In this document: piece after piece, positions 33,285 to 40,921 of the stretch
Numbering within the stretch: position 1 is the first letter of the stretch
How the letters are laid out: each line of letters starts with the position of its first letter
NCBI GenBank assembly: GCA_025454395.1
Contig: JALOOM010000077.1
Coordinates: 1-47,408, forward strand
Direction of reading: 5' to 3'
DNA length: 47,408 nucleotides
Source: Elainella sp. Prado103
GTDB lineage: Bacteria; Cyanobacteriota; Cyanobacteriia; Elainellales; Elainellaceae
The notes under the pieces: generated by a model
Database searches by the model: none
What the model saw: the letters and a program-made list of their open reading frames with translations, nothing else
Told to the model about the DNA's origin: nothing
Position numbers and translations under genes: made by a program

Positions 33285-34094
33285 ATGTTTTTCCGATCTC
33301 AACCTACTGCATCACCTCAGCGATCTACCCCATCGGATGCTCGTTCTCCTATATCAGCCCCTGCTATCACGGTGAGAGCGCTCCATTATGCCTATGGGAA
33401 GGGATCGCTGCGTAAATCTGTTCTCAGTAATATTCACTTGGATATTCAAACAGGTGAGATTGTGATTCTGACCGGCCCCTCTGGCAGTGGCAAAACCACG
33501 CTGTTGAGTCTGATGGGTGGGTTGCGATCAATGCAGGAAGGCAGTTTGAAGGTTTTAGGTGAAGAACTGTGCGGAGCTAGCAAACACAAACTGGTGGAGA
33601 TTCGTAGTCGGATCGGCTATATTTTTCAAGCCCATAATCTGTTGGACTGCCTGACTGCTCAGCAAAATGTGCGGATGTCGCTGCGGTTACACCCCAACAT
33701 TTCACCGGCTGATCGCACCCACCGTAGTATTGCCATGCTAGAAGCTGTCGGATTGGGATCGCGAATTGACTACTATCCGGATAGCCTCTCAGGTGGGCAG
33801 AAACAGCGAGTTGCGATTGCGCGTGCTCTGGTCAGCCAACCCAAACTGGTCTTAGCCGACGAGCCGACTGCTGCTCTAGATAGCAAATCGGGGCGGGATG
33901 TGGTGGAAATTTTGCAGCGACTGGCTAAAGAACAAGGCTGTACGATCCTGCTGGTGACTCACGATAACCGTATTCTCGATATCGCCGATCGGATTATCCA
34001 TATGGAAGATGGTCGTCTCGCGCCAACTCCATCTCCAGATCATTCTCAAATGGATCAATCAATTTTATCTCCAGTCATTCAGTCATCACTCTAA
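33285..34094 (+). CDS. devA: DevA-type ABC exporter ATPase
   Basis: A 269-residue ABC ATPase: Walker A GPSGSGKTTLL, Q-loop region YIFQAHNLLDCLTA, signature LSGGQKQRVAIARAL, Walker B LVLADEPTAALD and the switch His in LLVTHDNRI. This is the LolD/MacB-type group that pairs with DevC permeases. The ~25-residue N-terminal extension (QPTASPQRSTPSD) is Ser/Pro-rich and unusual. The frame is open back to 33204 within devC, but ATG 33285, 9 bases after AAGG, avoids the overlap. It powers export through DevC with DevB and probably TolC, for which no gene is in this window. Confidence 0.93.
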   Translation: MFFRSQPTASPQRSTPSDARSPISAPAITVRALHYAYGKGSLRKSVLSNIHLDIQTGEIVILTGPSGSGKTTLLSLMGGLRSMQEGSLKVLGEELCGASKHKLVEIRSRIGYIFQAHNLLDCLTAQQNVRMSLRLHPNISPADRTHRSIAMLEAVGLGSRIDYYPDSLSGGQKQRVAIARALVSQPKLVLADEPTAALDSKSGRDVVEILQRLAKEQGCTILLVTHDNRILDIADRIIHMEDGRLAPTPSPDHSQMDQSILSPVIQSSL

Positions 34095-34105
34095 TATTAT
34101 CATTT

Positions 34106-35170
34106 ATGATGTTACTAAATCATCTCTGGCACGCTATCGAGTTTAGTGCTAACGTGACCTGTCAGCCTCAGAAAATCACCCTGATGGGCAAGTCGATCGT
34201 CCTCTATCGCCATGATCAGGGGCAGGTGATCGCCCTGGACGATCGCTGTGTGCATCGAGGGGCTTCACTGGCTCTCGGTTGGGTGGAAGATAACTGCTTG
34301 CGTTGTCCTTATCATGGCTGGAAATATGGTACTGATGGTCGTTGTCTGGAAATTCCGGCCCATGCTTCAGAAATGTCGATTCCGAAACGGGCGCGGGTCA
34401 CTCATTATGAAGTGATGGAGCGCCACGGTTTTATCTGGTTGTGGTTAGGGGATGGAGCCGCTGATCCAACGTTGATCCCTACGTTGCCACAATTTGCGGA
34501 TGCTCTGTCTGGTTCTCAATGGTATGGTTCGCGAGATCAGTTTCGCTGGAATGCCCACTATAGCCGGGTGATCGAAAATAATGTTGATGTTTCCCATCCC
34601 CCATTTTTGCATCGTCGGTTGGGACAGCGGCAGGATCAAGCGGTTCAAATCCCATCTCTGGTGGTGGAACCGATCGGTGAATTGGGGGCGAGTGTGACCC
34701 TGACGGCTAAAATGCAAAAGTTGCAAGGGCCGTGGCAAGCATTAGTGAGTCAGCAGGGTGAACTGGGATCAAAGCGTCGCCATGCCTTCTATCTGCCAAA
34801 TTTTACGACACTGGAACTCAGTTTTGGCCGGTTTCACCTCGCATTTTTGATGGCTCATGTGCCGATCGCGCCGGATGTGACGATCACCAAATCACTTATT
34901 CTACGCAACTTCCTCAAATTTTCCTGGCTCGATCCCAGCATTAACCAATTTGGGCAAAAGCTGTTACGAGAAGATGAACAGGTTGTGAAAACCCAGGCTG
35001 CTCCCTCGATCCAGCTCGATCGACAGGATTTGCTGGTACCTTCCGACGCGATGATTTTAGCTTATCGTCAGCTCTACAGAAAATATGCAGGGCTGGATTT
35101 ACCAACGGTTGATTCAACGGTTGATTCAACGGTTGATCCAACCGTCGATCCAGTAGTAACGAAGCGGTAA
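34106..35170 (+). CDS. Rieske non-haem iron oxygenase
   Basis: A 354-residue Rieske oxygenase alpha subunit. The [2Fe-2S] ligands are Cys48, His50, Cys67 and His70 (CVHRG, then CPYHGW). The mononuclear iron site is ENNVDVSHPPFLH with His164 and His169, with Asp161 in the bridging motif. The layout resembles cyanobacterial and plastid Rieske oxygenases related to pheophorbide a oxygenase and choline/carnitine-type enzymes, but the substrate is unknown. A reductase partner is not adjacent. ATG 34106 is 11 bases after the devA stop, so it is almost certainly co-transcribed with the exporter. The C-terminal tail is a low-complexity TVDSTVDPTVD sequence made by a 12-base repeat. No membrane anchor is obvious. 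Confidence 0.9.
   Translation: MMLLNHLWHAIEFSANVTCQPQKITLMGKSIVLYRHDQGQVIALDDRCVHRGASLALGWVEDNCLRCPYHGWKYGTDGRCLEIPAHASEMSIPKRARVTHYEVMERHGFIWLWLGDGAADPTLIPTLPQFADALSGSQWYGSRDQFRWNAHYSRVIENNVDVSHPPFLHRRLGQRQDQAVQIPSLVVEPIGELGASVTLTAKMQKLQGPWQALVSQQGELGSKRRHAFYLPNFTTLELSFGRFHLAFLMAHVPIAPDVTITKSLILRNFLKFSWLDPSINQFGQKLLREDEQVVKTQAAPSIQLDRQDLLVPSDAMILAYRQLYRKYAGLDLPTVDSTVDSTVDPTVDPVVTKR
35104..35151. repeat. 12-bp tandem repeat at the 3' end of the Rieske gene
   Basis: Four copies of CAACGGTTGATT, the last two diverged, encode a repetitive TVDS/TVDP tail. As a multiple of three, the array changes tail length only. Confidence 0.85.
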
Positions 35171-35225
35171 ATATGCGACGGTGTGGAACGGAGGTAGGAG
35201 GGGCGGTCTGCCCTTACTCTCTCCC

Positions 35226-35259
35226 AAGGGGCAAGGGAATTAAGCTGTAGCCCCTTTTT
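35226..35259 (+). terminator. Probable Rho-independent terminator after the Rieske gene
   Basis: AAGGGGC pairs with GCCCCTT across a 17-base loop and runs into five T residues. An outer TCTCCC/GGGAGA pair can extend the stem. It lies 55 bases after the stop of the Rieske gene and would end the dev transcript. It could also be a dispersed repeat, since similar words are common in cyanobacterial intergenic DNA. Confidence 0.5.
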
Positions 35260-35338
35260 CTGCCGGGAGAAGAGCTAGGGATGAGGAAAACTATCCTTGC
35301 ATTTTCATTTCTGAGTGGGATGCCAGACTAATAAGCCC

Positions 35339-36823
35339 TTAATCGATCGATCGGGCTTGGTTGCGCTTGCGTAAAGTCTGAGCCTTGCCCATCAGATCTT
35401 GAAAGAAATCTGTCTCAACGATCTCATTCACTTGTTTCTGGCGTTTGGTTTCATCAATTTCAATCTTTAGTTCCTGAACTTGCTTTTTTAATTGCTGCTC
35501 GCGCACATAAATCTGCTTAGCCATTTTCTGAAATACCCTTGCCAGTTGACCTAATTCATCGGTACGTTCTGCAACGGGTAGTAGGCTATCTAGTGTAAAT
35601 TGATCGGCTTCAATGTCTGCTGCAGCATGGGCAACCCGCAAAATGGGGCGAGCGATCATTCGATCAACGCTGAGCACGGCCAATCCGGCTGTGGTGACCA
35701 CAAATAGCGTAATCACGACTAAGAGAATTTGTTTGTTGCGGTTGATTTCCGTTAAATAGCTCGATTCAGGAATAACCGTACCCACTATCCAACCCAAATA
35801 GCCGACCGGAGCTAGGGAAATTAGGTATTGTTCGCCGGTTTCAGGATCGGTATAGTGATATTGCTGCCGTGTATTAAGCCGATCGACCGCAATCTGTTCA
35901 TTCTGGATCATGCGGCTGGCAAATTGCAGCAGAGCATTTTGGGCTTGGTCAAATCGGCGGAGCTGAAGTTGGGTAGACTGTGGCATCTGGGCAGGCATCA
36001 CCTCTTTTGGATCGGTTGAGGCAATCAGCTCATTTTGTGGATTAATGATAAATGCCTCACCCGCTCGATCGCCCTTCAGTCGTTGCAGATAGCTGGAAAG
36101 TTGGGTCAATTCGATGCCAACTCCAATTACCCCGATCGTTTGCTGACCTTGGCGAAGCTGAATAGTAGCATCCATTCCTGGTGCATTCGTCGATCGATAG
36201 ACGTAAACTGTCCAGGCAGTTTCACCCAAGGAACTCATGGCATTTTGATACCAGGGTCGTTGTGGCGCATAAAATGGAGGAGACATCAAACTCGTTTCCT
36301 GTTCTATTCTTTTTAGATCAGATCCTTTAACCTGATAAGTGTGAATCTGACTCTGGGTTTGGCGAGTTTTGGGATCCCAATCTCGAATATGGAACCGCAA
36401 CATCCCTTCGGTGGTGCGCTGGGCTCCAATAAAATCACCATTGGCATAACCGAGTTGAATCCAGGTAAAATCGGGGTTGGCGGCCAATGTGCTCAGGAAA
36501 AAAGCTTCCTGTTGCCTGAGATCTTCCAGATCAATAATCTGCTGGGTAAAACTGCTTTGGGTCAGCCGTTGAGCAGATTGGGCACTGAGAAATAATCGTT
36601 CCACTTCTTGGCGAGTCGCGCCGACAATTTCCTGATTTACTTGTGTCATCAGAGCATTGACATTGCGTTTGGAAGCCAATGCCCAGGGAATATAAACGAT
36701 CGCAGCCGTCGATCCGATTGCCGCGATCATAGCCCCCACTAAACTGAGCTTGAGGCTGGGCTGGGTTGAACGACGGAGAGATGTGATCAGTCTCGGCACA
36801 GGTTTCATTAAAGGAAATTTCAT
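35339..36823 (-). CDS. Cache-HAMP membrane sensor without an output domain
   Basis: A 494-residue receptor. A membrane helix near 25-47, a large periplasmic Cache (dCache-like) domain about 50-345 (FIINPQNELIAS, then YLISLAPVGYLGWIVGTVIPES), a second helix near 350-375 and a HAMP domain (DRMIARPILRVAHAAADIEADQF onward, to near 435). A coiled coil follows (about 440-475), ending in KRQKQVNEIVETDFFQDL and a basic tail. In related cyanobacterial proteins this coiled coil leads to a GGDEF, histidine kinase or cyclase domain. Here the chain stops, so any output must come from a partner. The upstream region has a 9-base tandem array. It lies 172 bases after the DAACS gene and may have its own promoter. 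Confidence 0.85.
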   Translation of the reverse strand: MKFPLMKPVPRLITSLRRSTQPSLKLSLVGAMIAAIGSTAAIVYIPWALASKRNVNALMTQVNQEIVGATRQEVERLFLSAQSAQRLTQSSFTQQIIDLEDLRQQEAFFLSTLAANPDFTWIQLGYANGDFIGAQRTTEGMLRFHIRDWDPKTRQTQSQIHTYQVKGSDLKRIEQETSLMSPPFYAPQRPWYQNAMSSLGETAWTVYVYRSTNAPGMDATIQLRQGQQTIGVIGVGIELTQLSSYLQRLKGDRAGEAFIINPQNELIASTDPKEVMPAQMPQSTQLQLRRFDQAQNALLQFASRMIQNEQIAVDRLNTRQQYHYTDPETGEQYLISLAPVGYLGWIVGTVIPESSYLTEINRNKQILLVVITLFVVTTAGLAVLSVDRMIARPILRVAHAAADIEADQFTLDSLLPVAERTDELGQLARVFQKMAKQIYVREQQLKKQVQELKIEIDETKRQKQVNEIVETDFFQDLMGKAQTLRKRNQARSID

Positions 36824-36851
36824 AGGAGTGGTTGATCGGAAGTTTGAAATC

Positions 36852-36905
36852 GTCTCAATGGTCTCAATGGTTTCAATGGTCTCAATGGTCTCAACGGTCT
36901 CAATC
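36852..36905. repeat. 9-bp tandem repeat, GTCTCAATG, six copies
   Basis: Six consecutive 9-base units (four exact or with one change, two with a changed end) lie 29-82 bases upstream of the start of the - strand Cache-HAMP gene. They occupy the place where its promoter should be. On the - strand the unit reads CATTGAGAC. Confidence 0.9.
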
Positions 36906-36995
36906 TTCTATTTTTTATTCACTTTTAATTATCGGTTGTTTGTCATTTATTGTTCATGAAAAACTGCCTGTCTTCCGCTGGGCCATCTGCTTTCT

Positions 36996-38375
36996 TCAAA
37001 CCCCGCTGCCCTGATCCACACATACCTCCCGCTCCTGACGAGCCACTAAAGCTGTGGCTGCCATCCCGCTGTGAACAATGCCTAACGTGCGGAGTGGATC
37101 CAAAATGGGATCGATCGCAATCAATAAAACTAACACCGCTTCTAAGGGCAATTTTAGGGGGTTAAGCACAATATCCAGCATAGTGAGGGTGAGTACGCCG
37201 GTCGCTCCAGAGGTGGACATGCCCGCCAAAATGGAGCCGATGACCACGATCACCCAATCGGCAACTCCGATTTCCTTGTTATAGAGTTGGGCAACAAATA
37301 GTGTAGCTAAGGCAAAGTAGATCACAGACCCAAATCGGCAGAGGGTGATAGAAAGCGGTGTAACCAGTTGAGTGGTTTGCCGATCGAAGCGGAGCCCATC
37401 ACTGAGAGTTGCAATGGCTGAGGGTAGGCAAGCTAAACTGCTAGAGGTCGCTAAAGCGAGCAAAGTGGGCTCCTTTAACTTTAATAGAATGGTGGGAAGA
37501 GAATGACTTGCTCGTCTCCAAATGATCAATGTACTGAGACTATAGATGGTTATGAAAGTGAAGATTGTTACGATGACGAAACGAATCATTGCCAGCAAAA
37601 CATCTATGCCCAGTTGGGAAATCTGGGTCGATAATAAACTACAAAGCCCGATCGGTAAGAGTAAGGTTAACCCTTGAATTAAATGATTGCAAGCTTTGTA
37701 AACGCTATCGAGTACATCAAAAAGTGAGTTTGTAACTGGCTCTTTTACTAGCCCTAGTGCTATGCCAAATATGATAGAGAAGAGTAGAACTTTTAAAGTT
37801 TGTCCTTCACTTAGGGCGCTGAAAATATTGTCGGGTATCAGGCTGGTTAAAATCGGGTTGATCGTGAAAGGGGCTGGATCGGTCGCTGGATCGCTCAGGG
37901 AAATTTCCAGGTCGAGCCCAGATTGATTAACCAACACTCCCAATCGCTCTAATGTTGCTCGTGGTAGGTTTTTCCCCGGTTGAGTGAGTGCTCCAATGGT
38001 GGTAGCGATCCCGCTGATTGTGAGCAAGCCTAAAGGAAATACCGTGAGGACACGGCGGATTGATTGGCCCGCATTGTTCGCCTGCATCAACTTTCCCATA
38101 CTGCCTGTGATCGCAGCCAACAAAATCGGTAGGACACACATTTTTAGTAATCCTAAATACAGTGAACCGATCGGGGCAATCCAGGCGGCAAACTGGGGCT
38201 GATAGGTTCCCAAATAAATACTTAACCCAACACTCAGCACAATCGCCCATGGGCTCCGAAGTACCGCGATCAATATAATTCGGGAATGGTTGTTAGACTG
38301 GCGATGAGTACTGGAGCGATCAAAATAAGGACGATCGAGATGATGGTGAGAGAGATTGATCCCGCGACGTTTCAT
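36996..38375 (-). CDS. DAACS-family dicarboxylate/amino acid:cation symporter
   Basis: A 459-residue membrane transporter of the glutamate/dicarboxylate (GltP/DctA-like) family. After a ~35-residue hydrophilic start it has about eight membrane helices and the re-entrant hairpins. Recognisable segments are ATSSSLACLPSAIATL (the serine-rich hairpin 1), MSTSGATGVLTLTML (hairpin 2) and AIDPILDPLRTLGIVHSGMAATALVAR (the substrate- and cation-binding helices). Residues differ somewhat from the GltP consensus, for example IVHSGMA in place of NVxGDA, so the substrate may not be plain aspartate or glutamate. ATG overlaps the stop of the upstream solute-binding protein by four bases, so the two are translated together. 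The upstream racemase suggests an amino-dicarboxylate substrate. Confidence 0.85.
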   Translation of the reverse strand: MKRRGINLSHHHLDRPYFDRSSTHRQSNNHSRIILIAVLRSPWAIVLSVGLSIYLGTYQPQFAAWIAPIGSLYLGLLKMCVLPILLAAITGSMGKLMQANNAGQSIRRVLTVFPLGLLTISGIATTIGALTQPGKNLPRATLERLGVLVNQSGLDLEISLSDPATDPAPFTINPILTSLIPDNIFSALSEGQTLKVLLFSIIFGIALGLVKEPVTNSLFDVLDSVYKACNHLIQGLTLLLPIGLCSLLSTQISQLGIDVLLAMIRFVIVTIFTFITIYSLSTLIIWRRASHSLPTILLKLKEPTLLALATSSSLACLPSAIATLSDGLRFDRQTTQLVTPLSITLCRFGSVIYFALATLFVAQLYNKEIGVADWVIVVIGSILAGMSTSGATGVLTLTMLDIVLNPLKLPLEAVLVLLIAIDPILDPLRTLGIVHSGMAATALVARQEREVCVDQGSGV

Positions 38376-39406
38376 TTTCCCTGCCAGTTTTCGGAATAGG
38401 CTTGAAGCAAACTACTCGCCGTATGGTGTGTCTGCATGATCTCAAGTGATTGGTTAACAAATGCCAGTAGATGCTGACTGTCCCAAGGTAGAGCAATGGC
38501 GATCGAATCCTCCGTGTCAGTCAGGGCGATCGTTTGAAATTGTAAAGCGGCATCCGGTTGACTCAGCACAATCTTTTTTACCTCCAACTCGTCCCGGTAG
38601 GTAGCCACTACCTCACCGCGAATCACGGCGGCAACGGCTGCTGCCCAAGAGGGAAACTCAACAATTTCTGCCTGGGGAAATTTCTTTTGAGTAAATCCAA
38701 CATAGGACGATCCTTGAATCACACCAATTTTGCCCTTCAGATGCCGAATCACATCCGGAATCTCTCGTCCATTGGCTTGCTGAGCAATTTGTAACCGATT
38801 GACGAGCAAACCCTGTCGCATGGTGACATAGGGCTGGGTAAACCGCACCGCCTTCGCTCGACTCAGGGTTCGACTGAGCTTAGAAATTGCCAGATCGGCC
38901 TCCAGTCGATACACCGTTCTCACCACCTGATCAAAGGTTTGGGCCGATCGATTAAATTCCACCGCGACCCCCAATTGCTCTGCGATCGATCGTGCGACCT
39001 CGGCATCTAAACCGAATAATTCCCCGGTGGCATCAGTCATAAAAAAAGGTGGATTATCCTGGTGCAGCAGCGCCACAATTAGCTTGCCTCGTTGCAAAAT
39101 GCGTTGGATATCCGGGGGCATCTCAGACCGAAATTCAGCCTGAGATTGCGCCTGAGATTGTGCCTGAGATTGTGCTGTATTTGATTGGGTCGATCGATCG
39201 TCTTCAGTCGGCAAATCAGGGGCTGTAACATGGGGTCGATCCGGGTGAGTTGCAGTTTGTACCATGCTGGCTGCCACACCCTGCATCTTTTCCGATATTG
39301 CCCAAGCATGAACTGAATTTTCTGGCTCTGCTCCTGCTCCCCCATGGGGCAACAGTAACCAACCTATCATGGCCCAACTAATGATCCAACTAATAATCCA
39401 GCCCAT
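38372..39406 (-). CDS. Family-3 solute-binding protein coupled to the symporter
   Basis: A 344-residue exported protein. An N-terminal hydrophobic signal (GWIISWIISWAMIGWLLL) is followed by a Gln/Ser/Ala-rich linker (residues about 65-95, AQSQAQSQAQ, from a 12-base repeat). A complete SBP_bac_3 fold follows from about residue 105: GKLIVALLHQDNPPF, GLDAEVARSIAEQLG, ADLAISKLSRTLSRA, and GKIGVIQGSSY. Such proteins usually serve ABC amino-acid importers or act as receptor domains. Here the gene overlaps a secondary symporter gene instead, and no ABC partner is present. ATG 39406 has GAGGTG 4 bases before it; an in-frame TTG at 39418 is less likely. Confidence 0.85.
   Translation of the reverse strand: MGWIISWIISWAMIGWLLLPHGGAGAEPENSVHAWAISEKMQGVAASMVQTATHPDRPHVTAPDLPTEDDRSTQSNTAQSQAQSQAQSQAEFRSEMPPDIQRILQRGKLIVALLHQDNPPFFMTDATGELFGLDAEVARSIAEQLGVAVEFNRSAQTFDQVVRTVYRLEADLAISKLSRTLSRAKAVRFTQPYVTMRQGLLVNRLQIAQQANGREIPDVIRHLKGKIGVIQGSSYVGFTQKKFPQAEIVEFPSWAAAVAAVIRGEVVATYRDELEVKKIVLSQPDAALQFQTIALTDTEDSIAIALPWDSQHLLAFVNQSLEIMQTHHTASSLLQAYSENWQGK
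39139..39174. repeat. 12-bp repeat inside the solute-binding protein gene
   Basis: Three copies of CCTGAGATTGTG (the first ending GCG) encode the repeated AQSQ linker between the signal peptide and the binding domain. Confidence 0.8.
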
Positions 39407-39410
39407 CACC

Positions 39411-39465
39411 CACCTCAATATTCACCTCAATATTCACCTCAATATTCACCTCCCTGATTGATTGA
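39411..39465. repeat. 12-bp tandem repeat carrying Shine-Dalgarno-like sequence before the SBP gene
   Basis: Four exact copies of CACCTCAATATT plus a partial copy. On the - strand each reads AATATTGAGGTG, so GAGGTG, a ribosome-binding sequence, is repeated every 12 bases. The last one is 4 bases from ATG 39406 and is likely the working site. The array lies between the racemase stop and the SBP start. Confidence 0.85.
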
Positions 39466-39514
39466 CAAAACTCGCACCCCCTCACCCTAACCTCTTTCCC
39501 AGAGTGATTCATCC

Positions 39515-40297
39515 CTAGGCTGCCCAAACTGATTGCAGCGATCGTTGTCCAGATACTAAATCCAGGGTCAGCGTGGCCATCACCTCCAGTGGATCGAGCC
39601 AAGGTAGGCAGAGGTTATTCATTCGAGAGAAGGCCACAGATAGTTCTGTGCAGCCTGCAATCACAACTTCAGCTCCCTGCTGCTGCAACCAAGCCAGAGT
39701 TTGCTGTAGGTTGGCTTGTGCCTGCTCGGATACCTGCACTCCAGTGTTTTTGATTCCCCAATCGGGATGATAGATGGCTTGCATCACTTGTGCCTGTGGG
39801 ATTGATCCAAGCGGAGGTGCGATCGGGGTTAGTCCGACTTGGCGGAGACTGCGGCTATAGAGTTCGGTCTTTAGTGTGCCGTCTGTGGCTAAAATGCCAA
39901 TTCGTCGAGCGGAACTCGTTTGTAGAATCGATTGAACGGTCTGATCGATCGAATGCATCCAGGGAATCTGGAGTTGAGGTTGCACCCGATCGTAAAAGGC
40001 GTGACAGGTATTGCAAGTCACAATCAGAAAGTCGGCCCCAGCTCGTTCCAAGAGCCGCCCATAATGTAGGAGCCAGGGTGTACAGTCTTCCGTTTCCCCC
40101 ATTAAGCTGCGCGTGCGATCGGGAATATTGGCCGCATTGATCAAAATCCAGACGGGGTGATCCTGATCGCAGGTGACTCCCCGTTCCAGATTCTGTTGGA
40201 TTAAGCGCCGCTCAAATTCCACATGGGCCAATGGACTCATCCCCCCCAGAATTCCCGGTATGATGGCTTGAGGGATGGACAGGTGTAAGGTGCTCAC
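39515..40297 (-). CDS. Aspartate/glutamate racemase-family protein
   Basis: A 260-residue cofactor-independent racemase. The catalytic pair is visible: Cys95 in LIVTCNTCHAF and Cys216 in VIAGCTELSVAF, the two-base mechanism of aspartate/glutamate racemases. GILGGMSPLAHVEFERR at the N-terminus is typical of the aspartate racemase group. It probably interconverts D- and L-amino dicarboxylates in the cytosol. The frame is open from TTG 40336 inside the upstream gene. GTG 40297 is preferred, starting one base after that gene's stop (translational coupling), and it removes a 13-residue extension not seen in the family. Its place before a binding protein and DAACS symporter suggests the imported compound is Asp, Glu or an analogue. 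Confidence 0.85.
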   Translation of the reverse strand: MSTLHLSIPQAIIPGILGGMSPLAHVEFERRLIQQNLERGVTCDQDHPVWILINAANIPDRTRSLMGETEDCTPWLLHYGRLLERAGADFLIVTCNTCHAFYDRVQPQLQIPWMHSIDQTVQSILQTSSARRIGILATDGTLKTELYSRSLRQVGLTPIAPPLGSIPQAQVMQAIYHPDWGIKNTGVQVSEQAQANLQQTLAWLQQQGAEVVIAGCTELSVAFSRMNNLCLPWLDPLEVMATLTLDLVSGQRSLQSVWAA

Positions 40298-40298
40298 C

Positions 40299-40811
40299 CT
40301 AATGTAAATAAAAGCGAATGCCAACGACGATCGCAATTAAGAGAACAATCGGGATACCGATCGCGGCCATGCCGTTATGACTTTTTACGACCCGCGCCTC
40401 GTGGCTCACGACAGCCTTTTTGATGGTTTCATGCATTTCTTCCCGCAATTTGGTCATTTCAGCATCTAAACTGTCTGTGCTATAAAGTTGTCGTAGGCGA
40501 TCGAATACATCACGGGCCATCACCAGGCTATTTTCAGGGCGATTAAACAGAGTATCTAAAATTTCTTCATGGCTAAAAATGAGTAATTTGGTTGGTTCCA
40601 TCACTTTGGCGGTTGAGGAACGAGCCTTACGATCGATCAGTTCGACCTCACCAAATACCTTGCCTGTTCCCAGCCGTTTAGCCACCACTTCTCCAGTTTC
40701 GGGATAGGTATCGACGAGATCGACACGCCCACTTTTAATCAAATAAACACTGTTGCTCTCATCCCCCTCCCGGTAAATGATTTCGCCTGAGGTGTAAGTC
40801 CGTTTTTCCAT
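40299..40811 (-). CDS. Cyclic-nucleotide-binding-domain protein with C-terminal membrane anchor
   Basis: A 170-residue protein. Residues 1-120 are a CNB (CAP-type) beta roll: SGEIIYREGDESNSVYLIKSG, then FGEVELIDRKARSSTAKV. The phosphate-binding cassette has the family's Gly-Glu but is altered (RKARSSTA), so cAMP binding is uncertain. There is no HTH, so it is not a DNA-binding CRP. Residues about 118-145 form a charged helix (REEMHETIKKAVVSHE) and the end is one membrane helix (near 148-168), giving a tail-anchored protein with its CNB domain in the cytosol. The racemase begins one base after its stop. It is divergent from the ParA/MinD-like gene with only 110 bases between. Confidence 0.85.
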   Translation of the reverse strand: MEKRTYTSGEIIYREGDESNSVYLIKSGRVDLVDTYPETGEVVAKRLGTGKVFGEVELIDRKARSSTAKVMEPTKLLIFSHEEILDTLFNRPENSLVMARDVFDRLRQLYSTDSLDAEMTKLREEMHETIKKAVVSHEARVVKSHNGMAAIGIPIVLLIAIVVGIRFYLH

Positions 40812-40921
40812 GTGACGTAATTCTGTCTAGCAGTGATAGTTTCATAGTTATTGTTCCCATACTGTATTTAGGTTTATCGCCAAATGACACTGAAACCGGC
40901 AACGCCAGGAGAAAAGAATTT
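40812..40921. promoter_or_regulatory. Divergent promoter region of the CNB and ParA/MinD-like genes
   Basis: These 110 bases separate two divergent starts, so both promoters must lie within or across them. The segment is AT-rich near 40840-40880. Upstream of the + strand gene, AGGAGAAAAGAATTT provides the ribosome-binding site. No operator could be identified with confidence. Confidence 0.5.
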
